From: CAZPLZ01 sp964587525
GTDB lineage: Bacteria; Oederibacteriota; CAKKQC01
Assembly: GCA_964587525.1 (NCBI GenBank)
Contig: CAZPLZ010000005.1
Coordinates: 1 to 35,427 of the forward strand
DNA length: 35,427 nt
Direction: 5' to 3'
Shown here: positions 7,068 through 15,019 of the stretch, piece by piece
How positions within the stretch are numbered: position 1 is the first letter of the stretch
Layout: the number at the start of each line of letters is the position of its first letter
The notes under the pieces: model-generated
Told to the model about the DNA's origin: nothing
The model's input: only the letters and a program-made list of their open reading frames with translations
Database searches by the model: none
Made by a program: the position numbers and the translations under genes

Positions 7068-8195
7068 GTGAAGATCGCCATCGATGGCCGGAGCCTGCAG
7101 GGCAACCGCCGAGGCATGGGCGTGTACACCCTAAGTCTCCTCGAAGCGATGAGCCGGCGGCGGCATGGCCATCAGATTATCCTCTTGCTTGACCGGTCCT
7201 TGCCAGCCCTGCCGGCAGCACCCGGAAATTTTGATACCCAGTATCTTGGCTGCCCTGGCGGTGCCGTCCTCTGGGAGCAGGTCTGTCTCCCGCTGGCCGC
7301 GCGCAAGTTCGATTTGTTGCACGCGCCGGCCAACGGCTGTCCGGTCGCGACGGCGTGTCCGGTTGTCCTGACATTGCACGATGTGATTTTTATGCGGCGC
7401 TGGCGGGACATCTCCGCCGTGGCGTATCCCCGTCAGGTCGCCGGCCACCTGTACCGAACCTGGGTGCATCCTGCCGCGGCCAGGCGTGCACGTGAGGTGT
7501 TGACCGTATCCGAGGCGAGCAAGCAGGAAATCCAAGAAATCCTGGGTCTATCCCCGGATCGGATCACCGTGACCCATGAAGCGCTGCCGGAGTCCTTCCG
7601 GCGGTGCGAGCCGGTCTCTCAAGATAAAGTGCGCAGCACGTTTGGTTTGCAGGAGCCATACCTGATGGCGATGGGCGCTTACGAGAAACGCAAGAATATC
7701 CCACTGTTGTTTCGTGTGATGGAATGGTTGAGTTCCAACCGGAAGAGTTGCCCACAATTGGTGCTCGCTGGGGCAGAGAACCTCCCCGCGACACGGTACC
7801 TCAGCGAGGTTAAACAGCGTCAGGTTGAGTCGCTTGTCAAATTCCTTCCGTATGTCGGGGAGCCGGAATTGAAGGGCCTCTATCACGGGGCGACGGCGTT
7901 TCTCTGGCCCTCTCGAAAGGAAGGTTTCGGGCTGCCGTTGCTGGAAGCTATGAGCTGCGCGACCCCGGTCATTGCTTCCGATATCCCGGTCCACCGGGAG
8001 GTTGCAGGTGAGGCCGCGATCTTTGTCCATCCCGATGATGAAGTTGGTTGGCGAAATGCGGTCGTCAGAATTCTAGAGGATGAAACACTGCGTCGGGAAC
8101 TGCGGCAGAGGGGGCTTGAACAGGTTGCCAAGTTCTCCTGGAATCGGACAGCCGAGCAGACGCTCGCGGTGTATGAGCGCGTTCACGTAAGATAA
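7068..8195 (+). CDS. GT4-family (GT-B) glycosyltransferase
   Basis: This 375-residue protein has a GT-B fold. The N-terminal acceptor domain begins MKIAIDGRSLQGNRRGMGVY, with the Gly-rich loop typical of GT4. The C-terminal nucleotide-sugar domain contains EKRKNIPLL (near 205), the EX7E motif in the form EGFGLPLLEAM (near 286) and PVIASDIPVHREVAG. GT4 enzymes are retaining transferases that use NDP-sugars for polysaccharide, lipopolysaccharide or glycolipid synthesis at the cytoplasmic membrane. It starts at GTG 7068, 4 nt after the isomerase stop, and is 4 nt from the next gene. The donor and acceptor are unknown. Confidence 0.88.
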   Translation: MKIAIDGRSLQGNRRGMGVYTLSLLEAMSRRRHGHQIILLLDRSLPALPAAPGNFDTQYLGCPGGAVLWEQVCLPLAARKFDLLHAPANGCPVATACPVVLTLHDVIFMRRWRDISAVAYPRQVAGHLYRTWVHPAAARRAREVLTVSEASKQEIQEILGLSPDRITVTHEALPESFRRCEPVSQDKVRSTFGLQEPYLMAMGAYEKRKNIPLLFRVMEWLSSNRKSCPQLVLAGAENLPATRYLSEVKQRQVESLVKFLPYVGEPELKGLYHGATAFLWPSRKEGFGLPLLEAMSCATPVIASDIPVHREVAGEAAIFVHPDDEVGWRNAVVRILEDETLRRELRQRGLEQVAKFSWNRTAEQTLAVYERVHVR

Positions 8196-8199
8196 TTCA

Positions 8200-9588
8200 A
8201 TGAAATTCCCTCGGCTGTCCATTGTCACATTTGTGGCAGTTGTAAATATCTTCGCTCCGGCCTTTACGCAGATAGCAAACGCCGGCGAGGTATCCCTCCG
8301 ATTGTGGGGTGGCGGGGGAGATTTGGCGATGGAGAACGCTCACAAAGAGCTCGAAAGTGAGAACGCCTTCATGGCGAACAATTCCTGGGTGGGCTTTATC
8401 GATTGGGTGGATCGTTACGACGGACTTGGTCTTGGCAGCGAGGTGTCATACAGCTTCAACGAAAGAGCCCGGCTGGTTCTTAGCGTTGAACTGCACAACA
8501 GCGAGGCGGAGGGGGAATTTTTTGGGATCGGCGCGAAATCAGGTCAACATGTGTATCGGGGCAACTACTACACAACGCTGGGTGCCGAACTGGGGGGGAC
8601 CTACTTTCTGTACACGATAGGCGATGCATTGCGGTTCGGGCTTACGGTACGCGTGGGCGTGCATACCCTCGCTGACGCGGAAGAAGAAGGTTTTGAGGGT
8701 GGACCTCTCAACTTCTACAACTGGCACCGTCATCTTAGCGGCGTGGCGCCTGGCGGGCTTCTGGGAGCTGAGGTGGAGTTGAGAGCCTGGAGGGGCTTTG
8801 GTGCTTTTGTTCTCGCCGGATACCGGGTGCTCAGTTTCGATAAGTATCGGTTCGATTTTGAGGATTCTAATGGGGTCAGGACGGAAGGAGTGTACAAAAC
8901 ATCAACCGGCGGTTTCCGGTCGCTCGACTTCAGCGGCCCTGAATTTCGGGCGGGACTCTCCGCTGTCCTGGGAGGTCGTAGCCCGGGGGCAGCTCGTGCC
9001 GGCGCGGTCTCGGATAGAGCGGAGGGTGGCGCGGAAGCCGTGAGCTATGGGTTCAAGGCCGGATTGAACATCTCTGACGTCATCGGTCAAGACTCTGGTT
9101 CCACCGATGTCGGATTCAACTTCGTCGGAGGTGGATTTGTGACGGTGCCATTCACGAAGTGTTTAGCCATCCATCCTGAGGTGTTGTTTTCCACGTTGGG
9201 CGTAACGTCTACTGACACCCCTCCGTTTCCTGCGCAGCCAACTGAGATCACATTGAGCGTTGACTACATCATGCTCCCCATTCTTCTAAGGTTTACACCG
9301 CCCCTTGCCGGCCCGCACCTTTCGCTCGGGCCATATTTTGCGTTCAATGTTCACGATGATCTGGACTTTGCTGGTCGGGGTGTGGATGGCTCAATCAAGC
9401 CCTCTGATTTGGGAATGGTGTTCAACATTGGCACTGAGATCCCTATGAGTGGGAAGGGCAAGTTTACGTTCGACATCCGGTATGCCCTCGGCCTGACTTC
9501 ATTTGCCTATGAGGATTCTCCATCACGGGGGTCAGTGGATGTCCAGCACTCGGTCGTCAGCCTCCTCTTCGGTTACGCCTTTCAATAG
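8200..9588 (+). CDS. Two-part outer-membrane beta-barrel protein
   Basis: This 462-residue protein has a signal peptide ending near A28 (IANA/GEVSL). Residues about 30-255 alternate polar and aromatic/hydrophobic residues in long strands (VSLRLWGGGGDL; YYTTLGAELGGTYFLYTIG; LRFGLTVRVGVHTL). After a low-complexity linker (GGRSPGAARAGAVSDRAEGG) residues about 281-462 read as a typical outer-membrane beta-barrel domain of the OMP_b-brl_2/PorT type (YGFKAGLNISDV; IHPEVLFSTLG; VDYIMLPILLRF; FNIGTEIPM) that ends in an aromatic strand, LLFGYAFQ. The role is unknown. It is the last of the plus-strand series and overlaps the convergent phosphatase gene by 32 nt. Confidence 0.7.
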   Translation: MKFPRLSIVTFVAVVNIFAPAFTQIANAGEVSLRLWGGGGDLAMENAHKELESENAFMANNSWVGFIDWVDRYDGLGLGSEVSYSFNERARLVLSVELHNSEAEGEFFGIGAKSGQHVYRGNYYTTLGAELGGTYFLYTIGDALRFGLTVRVGVHTLADAEEEGFEGGPLNFYNWHRHLSGVAPGGLLGAEVELRAWRGFGAFVLAGYRVLSFDKYRFDFEDSNGVRTEGVYKTSTGGFRSLDFSGPEFRAGLSAVLGGRSPGAARAGAVSDRAEGGAEAVSYGFKAGLNISDVIGQDSGSTDVGFNFVGGGFVTVPFTKCLAIHPEVLFSTLGVTSTDTPPFPAQPTEITLSVDYIMLPILLRFTPPLAGPHLSLGPYFAFNVHDDLDFAGRGVDGSIKPSDLGMVFNIGTEIPMSGKGKFTFDIRYALGLTSFAYEDSPSRGSVDVQHSVVSLLFGYAFQ

Positions 9589-10387
9589 GGACGTGAGCGG
9601 TGAGCAGGCGGACGAGGTGGGGATGGATGTCCGGGTTTCCGGCGATGATGCCGCGTGAGGACAAGCCCCAGGGATGGCCGCGCTCGTCTGTGGTGATCCC
9701 GCCAGCGGCGTTGATGAGGAGCACGCCGGCGGCCATGTCCCAGGGGGACAGGCGGGGCTCCCAGAACCCGTCAAACCGCCCGCAGGCGACATAGGCTAGG
9801 TCGAGAGCAGCCGAACCGCCCCGGCGGATGCCGGCGACCGCTCCAGAGATGTTCCGGAACTGCCGCACGTAGTTGTCGGCTTCTTCCTTATACCGTGAAG
9901 GGAAACCGGTTGCGATGAAGGCTTTGGAAAGATCTCGGCAGGGAGAGACAGCGATCGGGGTGTCGTTAAGCCAGGCGCCTTCGTTTCGTTTTCCGGTGAA
10001 GAGCTCGTCGTGCACCGGATCGTAAACGGCCGCGACCTCTGCCCTGCGGTTGAGGGTGAAGGCAATGGAGACACAGAACAGCGGGAAGTGGTGAATGAAG
10101 TTGCTGGTTCCGTCCAGGGGATCCACGACCCAGAGTTCTGCCGCATCTGGGATTCCTCCACCGGCCTCCTCACTCAGAATGGCGTCGTTGGGAAAATCTT
10201 TGAGGATGCGCTCCTTGATCAGGCGTTCGGCGGTGTGATCCACCTGGGTGACGAAATCGCCAGGTCCTTTTTCTTTCACGTCGTCCGGTTTGATGTGCGG
10301 TAGCTCCTGCATGATATGGGCGCCAGCGACGCGGGCGGCCTCGCTCGCCACATGCAGAGCACGAGAGTGCTTGGCGTTTTGGTCCAT
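9557..10387 (-). CDS. Inositol-monophosphatase-family phosphatase
   Basis: This 276-residue protein belongs to the IMPase/SuhB/CysQ superfamily of Mg2+-dependent, Li+-sensitive phosphatases. The metal motifs are complete: E73 and E74 (LSEEAGG), D89-x-x-D92-G-T (WVVDPLDGTSNF) and the C-terminal W216-D217 motif (SPWDMAAGVLLINAAGG). The substrate could be inositol phosphate, PAP, fructose-1,6-bisphosphate or histidinol phosphate. Because the first gene of the same operon is an aldolase, a sugar bisphosphate is conceivable, but this is inference. The ATG at 10387 shares one base with the stop of the upstream VUT-like gene (TGATG). Confidence 0.88.
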   Translation of the reverse strand: MDQNAKHSRALHVASEAARVAGAHIMQELPHIKPDDVKEKGPGDFVTQVDHTAERLIKERILKDFPNDAILSEEAGGGIPDAAELWVVDPLDGTSNFIHHFPLFCVSIAFTLNRRAEVAAVYDPVHDELFTGKRNEGAWLNDTPIAVSPCRDLSKAFIATGFPSRYKEEADNYVRQFRNISGAVAGIRRGGSAALDLAYVACGRFDGFWEPRLSPWDMAAGVLLINAAGGITTDERGHPWGLSSRGIIAGNPDIHPHLVRLLTAHVPIERRNRRGG

Positions 10388-11082
10388 CAGGGATTAGCCC
10401 GTCGTCCCTGCACGGCCCGATGTGCGTAAAGCCAGGGGACGCTTATGAACGCCATGAAGAGATAGGCCAGGATGCGGGCGAGCAGGAAGGGACCGATCGC
10501 TTCCCTCCCGGCAAGCCCTAGCGGCAGATACACGGAGGCTTCCACGCAACCTCCCACGAACGGTCCCAAGAAGCCCCGCAACCACACGTGGCGGTCTCCC
10601 GTGAGGACACGCAGCATGTGATACAGCGCCACACAGAGATTGGCGCCGGTGATAAAGCCCATGAGTGAGGACAGGGCGATCCAAGACGTTGGAGCCTGTA
10701 GCCACGCCGAAGGCTCCATGGTACCGGCGAACGAAGGCCCGGGCGGCAAGAGCTTGAACCCGGCCAGCGTCAGGAGGGTGAGCAACTGGCTGGCCGTCGC
10801 AAACAATACCGCTCGGTGTCCTTCCCGCTGTCCGAACTTTTCCACAATGGCGCACAGGAGCAACCAGCAGAGCGCAAAGGGGATGACGCCCGCCGGAATG
10901 TACAGGTCATACCCGATGACGAGTTGGGTAAGCTCATAAGAGGTTACTTGCCCTATGGCTGCAAGTGCGCAGAGCAAACCGATGAGGTGGGTGGACCGGT
11001 CATATTTCCGGGCGGAGAGGCTGCCGAGTATGGTGACGAGGCAAAGACCCCAGATCCATCCGAAGACCGGCCAGGAATTCAT
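10387..11082 (-). CDS. VUT-like (queuosine precursor transporter-type) membrane protein
   Basis: This 231-residue protein has about six hydrophobic segments. IPFALCWLLLCAIVEKFGQR fits the conserved region of the VUT/YhhQ family, in which a helix ends in a charged E-x-x-G motif. C-terminal segments (FLGPFVGGCVEASVYLPLGL; LLARILAYLFMAFISVPWLY) also fit. Family members import 7-cyano-7-deazaguanine (preQ0) or related bases in some bacteria. The match is distant, so the substrate is uncertain. The start overlaps the ABC ATPase stop as ATGA (11082-11079) and its own stop shares one base with the phosphatase start, so it is embedded in the operon. Confidence 0.5.
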   Translation of the reverse strand: MNSWPVFGWIWGLCLVTILGSLSARKYDRSTHLIGLLCALAAIGQVTSYELTQLVIGYDLYIPAGVIPFALCWLLLCAIVEKFGQREGHRAVLFATASQLLTLLTLAGFKLLPPGPSFAGTMEPSAWLQAPTSWIALSSLMGFITGANLCVALYHMLRVLTGDRHVWLRGFLGPFVGGCVEASVYLPLGLAGREAIGPFLLARILAYLFMAFISVPWLYAHRAVQGRRANP

Positions 11083-12935
11083 GAAGTTGTAGGGGGAGAG
11101 GGAATATTCACACGCGGAACTGAGGCGAGCAGTGTCCGGGTGTATGGGTGGCGGGGTGAGGTGAACACCTCTTGGACCGTTCCGGCTTCCACAATCTGTC
11201 CCTGATACATAACGCTCACCAGGTCGGCGAAATATTCCACGAGGCTCAGGTCATGGGTAATGAAGAGATACGTCAGGTTGAAATCCCCCTGGAGCTTTTT
11301 GAGCAGGTTCAGGATTTGAGCCTGCACCGAGACATCAAGTGCACTGGTTGCCTCATCGCACACCACAAACGAGGGGCGAACCACTAGCGCCCGGGCGATG
11401 CCGATCCGCTGGCGCTGGCCCCCTGAGAACTCATGCGGGTAACGTCCCGCGGTGTCCGCGTCAAGTCCAACGGTGTCCAGCATTTCATATACGAGGCGCT
11501 CTCGCTCCTTTGCAGTAGAGGCAAGCTGGTGCACGAGGATCCCCTCCTCGACGATTTCTTGAACGGTGAGCCGCGGGTTCAGGGAAGAGTACGGGTCTTG
11601 AAAGATCATCTGCATCTGCCGCCGGTGGGGACGCAGATCGCTGGGAGCGAGCTGGGCGAGATCAGCTCCCTGAAACTTCACTGCACCCGCTGTCAGCGGG
11701 AGGAGCCGAAGCAGGGCCTTTCCGAATGTGGTCTTGCCGCACCCGGATTCTCCAACCAACGCTTGGACCGCACCCCGGGGAATGGCCAGATCAACACCAT
11801 CGACAGCTTTGACATAGCCGGTGGTTCGCTTTAGCAGCCCCCCGGTGACCGGGAAGTGCACCTTGATCCCTGCCGCTTGGATGAGAGGTTCAGCTTGAAG
11901 GCGCACTGGGAGAAATGCCAAGACGCCGTCTGGTTCTGCGGCTGCTTTCCGGACTCCCTGGAATTCGGAATCATGCAGGTGGCATGCTACCCGATGGCCA
12001 GAGGCGATGTCCAGCTCTCGCGGAAGGGTCTCGGCGCAGCCGCGCATGACCGCAGGGCAACGGTCGGCAAACCGGCAGCCAGGGAGATAGCGTGTGGCGC
12101 TGGGGACGGAGCCGGGAATCGTGGAGAGGGCGCGGCCCCGCTTGGATTCAGCCGGAAGTGATTCCAGTAATTTGACAGTGTAGGGATGCTTGGGCTCACG
12201 GAAGAGGACCTCTGGCGATGACTCCTCAGCCATCTTTCCCGCGTACATGACGCCCACCCGGTCAGCCATCTCCTGGACAATGCCTAGGTTGTGGGTGATA
12301 AGCAACACAGCCATGCCCAGCTCCTGCTGCAATTCGCTGATGAGCGTGAGGATCTGATCCTGGATGGTGACATCCAGTGCCGTGGTGGGCTCGTCAGCGA
12401 TCAGCAACTCAGGCCGGCAGGCCAGGGCCATGGCGATCATGACCCGCTGGCGCATGCCGCCGGAGAGTTGGTGTGGGTAGCCGGCGTAGACCCGTTCCGG
12501 ATCTGGAATGCGCACCTGGCGCAGGAGCGTGATTGCTGCCTCCCTGGCCTGGGCTTGGGTGTGTCGCTGATGGAGCGTGAGCGCCTCTTTGATCTGAGAG
12601 CCAGCGGTGAATACCGGGTTGAGGCTGGTCATGGGTTCCTGAAAGACCATGGAGATCAGATTCCCGCGTACGCGGCGTTTCTCAACTTCAGGCAACGCAA
12701 GCAGGTTTTGTCCCTTGAAATGAATGCTGCCACCGGCCGCAAACCCTGTTGGAGCGGGCACCAGGCCCATGATCGAGAGGGCGGTCACCGACTTTCCGCA
12801 ACCGGATTCGCCCACCAGCGCGTATGTTTCGCCGGGCAGAATATGAAAGGAGAGGCCATCCACCGCCCGGGCTGTGCCTTCGGGCGTACGGAAATAGGTC
12901 TTCAGGCCCGAAACCGTCAGCAGGGGTTGAGCCAT
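11079..12935 (-). CDS. Peptide-type ABC transporter, fused double ATPase (DppD-DppF / YejF-like)
   Basis: This 618-residue protein has two complete nucleotide-binding domains. NBD1 (1-330) has Walker A GESGCGKS (42-49), signature LSGGMRQRV and Walker B LLIADEPTTALD. It ends with the oligopeptide-transporter C-terminal segment containing GCRFADRCPAVMRGC, the Cys cluster usual in OppD/DppD proteins. NBD2 (about 345-618) has GESGCGKTT, FSGGQRQRIGIARAL and VVCDEATSALD. Fused ATPases of this layout (YejF, GsiA) power importers of peptides, microcins or glutathione. The gene starts 3 nt after the permease stop and its stop overlaps the VUT-like start. It completes a full ABC importer encoded on this strand. 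Confidence 0.93.
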   Translation of the reverse strand: MAQPLLTVSGLKTYFRTPEGTARAVDGLSFHILPGETYALVGESGCGKSVTALSIMGLVPAPTGFAAGGSIHFKGQNLLALPEVEKRRVRGNLISMVFQEPMTSLNPVFTAGSQIKEALTLHQRHTQAQAREAAITLLRQVRIPDPERVYAGYPHQLSGGMRQRVMIAMALACRPELLIADEPTTALDVTIQDQILTLISELQQELGMAVLLITHNLGIVQEMADRVGVMYAGKMAEESSPEVLFREPKHPYTVKLLESLPAESKRGRALSTIPGSVPSATRYLPGCRFADRCPAVMRGCAETLPRELDIASGHRVACHLHDSEFQGVRKAAAEPDGVLAFLPVRLQAEPLIQAAGIKVHFPVTGGLLKRTTGYVKAVDGVDLAIPRGAVQALVGESGCGKTTFGKALLRLLPLTAGAVKFQGADLAQLAPSDLRPHRRQMQMIFQDPYSSLNPRLTVQEIVEEGILVHQLASTAKERERLVYEMLDTVGLDADTAGRYPHEFSGGQRQRIGIARALVVRPSFVVCDEATSALDVSVQAQILNLLKKLQGDFNLTYLFITHDLSLVEYFADLVSVMYQGQIVEAGTVQEVFTSPRHPYTRTLLASVPRVNIPSPPTTS

Positions 12936-12938
12936 CAG

Positions 12939-14042
12939 CTAAGTCCGCAACCGGGGATCCAGGGCATCCCGCAGCGCGTCGCCAAAGAGGTTCACCGGCA
13001 GGACCATTCCCACCATGAACGTAAAAGCTGCCGCCAGATTCCACCAGATTACCGGTTCGCGGGACAATTCTTCCCGCGCGGCGTTGATCATGCGCCCCCA
13101 GCTTCCGGTTTCCGGTTCCACCCCGATCCCCAGATAACTCAAAATGGCTTCGGTCAGGACGAGTTGGCTGAACCGCAGGACAAAGGTGATGACCACGATA
13201 TGCGAGAGATTCGGAAGAATATGCCGCAGCATGACCCGTACTTCGCTCAGCCCCAGGGCGCGCGCGGCCTGCACGTATTCCAGTTCGCGCAATTTTAACG
13301 TTTCAGCTCGCAAAAGCCGGCACAGGCCGGTCCAGCTGGTAATGCCGAGAATAATGCACAACCAGATCAGACCCGGACCGGTGATCAGCATAAAGGCGAC
13401 GATCAAGAGAATGCTGGGGATGGATGCCAGGGTGGTGTACAAATACTGGACCGCATCGTCCACCCTGCCCCCGAAATAGCCCGCCGCCACACCGAACAGG
13501 ATGGCGAGGGGAATGATCAGCAGGGTCGAGAACCCCCCGATAATGAGCGCGGTCCGTACTCCCTTCAAGGCCAGATACAGGACGTCGGTTCCGATCTTGT
13601 CGGTCCCTAACAGATGCGCACCCGGATACTTGAGGGCGGGGTAGTCGCGCCTCGTTTTCCCCTCCGGGGTTTCAATGGTTTCCATGATGTATTGATGGGT
13701 CGCCAAGGGAGCTGAGTACGTCTTTTCCCGCCGGTGGATCAGATAGGCGTTGCACAGCCGGTCCAACGCAGACCTCGGCGCTTCGTAGATCGATCGTCCC
13801 GAGGTATCCATGGAGGGCCGGCCGGCCGCGGACACCGCATGAGTTCGCCAGACAATACTGTCCAGCAATCCGATGACCACATAACACCCGATGACCGCCA
13901 ACGAGATCATCGCGAGCCGGTTGGCCGACAATTGCTTCCAGGCGGCCCGCCAGTGCTCCCGTCGCGAGGCGATCCGCATCAACAGTCCGCACGCGACCAC
14001 ACCGGTCAGCACGGCCGCGTTTTGCAGAATGACAGCCGTCAC
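12939..14042 (-). CDS. Peptide ABC transporter permease, DppC/OppC type
   Basis: This 367-residue inner-membrane protein has an extra N-terminal hydrophobic segment (residues 4-24), a second one (LAMISLAVIGCYVVIGLL) and a periplasmic loop. The BPD_transp_1 domain follows: HLLGTDKIGTDVLYLALKG, several membrane helices, and the ATPase-coupling EAA loop EYVQAARALGLSEVRVMLRH. It ends with GDALRDALDPRLR, the usual end of DppC-type permeases. Start is GTG at 14042, overlapping the stop of the other permease (GTGA). The long loop between the second helix and the core (about 65-140) is also seen in YejE-type proteins. It acts with the neighbouring permease and double ATPase. Confidence 0.9.
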   Translation of the reverse strand: MTAVILQNAAVLTGVVACGLLMRIASRREHWRAAWKQLSANRLAMISLAVIGCYVVIGLLDSIVWRTHAVSAAGRPSMDTSGRSIYEAPRSALDRLCNAYLIHRREKTYSAPLATHQYIMETIETPEGKTRRDYPALKYPGAHLLGTDKIGTDVLYLALKGVRTALIIGGFSTLLIIPLAILFGVAAGYFGGRVDDAVQYLYTTLASIPSILLIVAFMLITGPGLIWLCIILGITSWTGLCRLLRAETLKLRELEYVQAARALGLSEVRVMLRHILPNLSHIVVITFVLRFSQLVLTEAILSYLGIGVEPETGSWGRMINAAREELSREPVIWWNLAAAFTFMVGMVLPVNLFGDALRDALDPRLRT

Positions 14043-15019
14043 CGCAGTCTCACCCTGGGGTCCACAAACGTGTAGCTGATGTCCGTGAGCAGCAAGCCGG
14101 CGATATAGAGAATCGAGCCTAAATACACCATGGAGCGAACGATGGCGAAATCCTGTCCCTGGATCGCCTCAATGGTAAAGCTGCCCAGGCCGGGAATGGC
14201 GAAAAACGCTTCAATGAGCAGGCTGCCGGTGAACAGAAACGGTATAGCGGTCACCACGATGGTCAAGATCGGAATCATGGCGTTTTTCAAGGCGTGCTTG
14301 AACAGCACCACCTCTTCTCCCATCCCCTTGGCCCGAGCCGTTCGGATGTAATCCTTGCCGAGTTCCTCGAGGAAGATGATCCGATAGAACCGGATACTCG
14401 CCCCGGCGCCGGCGGCCAATCCGATTGCAACGGGAAGGATGACGAATTTCAGCGCATGGACGCCGACATCATAGCCGGAGACAGGAACGACGTGAAGCAA
14501 TTTGGCGATCAACCACTGTCCGCCGATGATGTAAAACAGCATGGAAACAGACATGAGGGTGATACACACGATGAGCGCCCACAGGTCCAAATATGTTCCC
14601 CGGCAGTACGCGATAAGCATGGCCGCGGTGACATACGCAAAGAGTGAAAGAAGAAACAGCGGCACCGTGATCATGAGGCTGGGACGCATGCGCTCGAGAA
14701 TAGTTTTCCCAATGTCGATGTTTTCCCTGTCGGAATAACCGAATTCAAGCCACAGCAAGTTCACGGATTTCTGATAAAAAATCGTCTGGGTGATCTTTCT
14801 CATCCCGGTGTCGCTGAAGTTGAAAAACAGCGGAAGGTGGTAGTTCTTGTCTTTCAACCAGTGTTGGACTTGCTCCGGCGTGACATTTTTATCGCCCAGG
14901 ATCATTCGCGCCATCCGCTCCGGTGGATTGACCACGAAAAACAGAAAAAACGTCAGCACGTTGACGCCGATGAGTATTGGTATGGCATAGAGCAGCCGGC
15001 GAACGATATAGTTGAGCAT
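14039..15019 (-). CDS. Peptide ABC transporter permease, DppB/OppB type
   Basis: This 326-residue permease begins MLNYIVRRLLYAIPILIGVN, the standard N-terminus of DppB/OppB proteins. Upstream codons are open for 30 more triplets but belong to the end of the substrate-binding protein gene, so I chose the ATG at 15019, which shares its A with the preceding TGA (TGATG). A periplasmic region (about 35-100) precedes the BPD_transp_1 core. The EAA loop is DYIRTARAKGMGEEVVLFKH and the C-terminus ends SYTFVDPRVRLR. It forms the membrane channel with the second permease. Confidence 0.92.
   Translation of the reverse strand: MLNYIVRRLLYAIPILIGVNVLTFFLFFVVNPPERMARMILGDKNVTPEQVQHWLKDKNYHLPLFFNFSDTGMRKITQTIFYQKSVNLLWLEFGYSDRENIDIGKTILERMRPSLMITVPLFLLSLFAYVTAAMLIAYCRGTYLDLWALIVCITLMSVSMLFYIIGGQWLIAKLLHVVPVSGYDVGVHALKFVILPVAIGLAAGAGASIRFYRIIFLEELGKDYIRTARAKGMGEEVVLFKHALKNAMIPILTIVVTAIPFLFTGSLLIEAFFAIPGLGSFTIEAIQGQDFAIVRSMVYLGSILYIAGLLLTDISYTFVDPRVRLR

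Noticed and set aside
12291..13298. Open frame (335 codons) on the plus strand opposite the ABC ATPase and permease genes
   Set aside because: It crosses the border of two well-supported minus-strand genes and its product is compositionally odd (rich in His, Gln and Arg).
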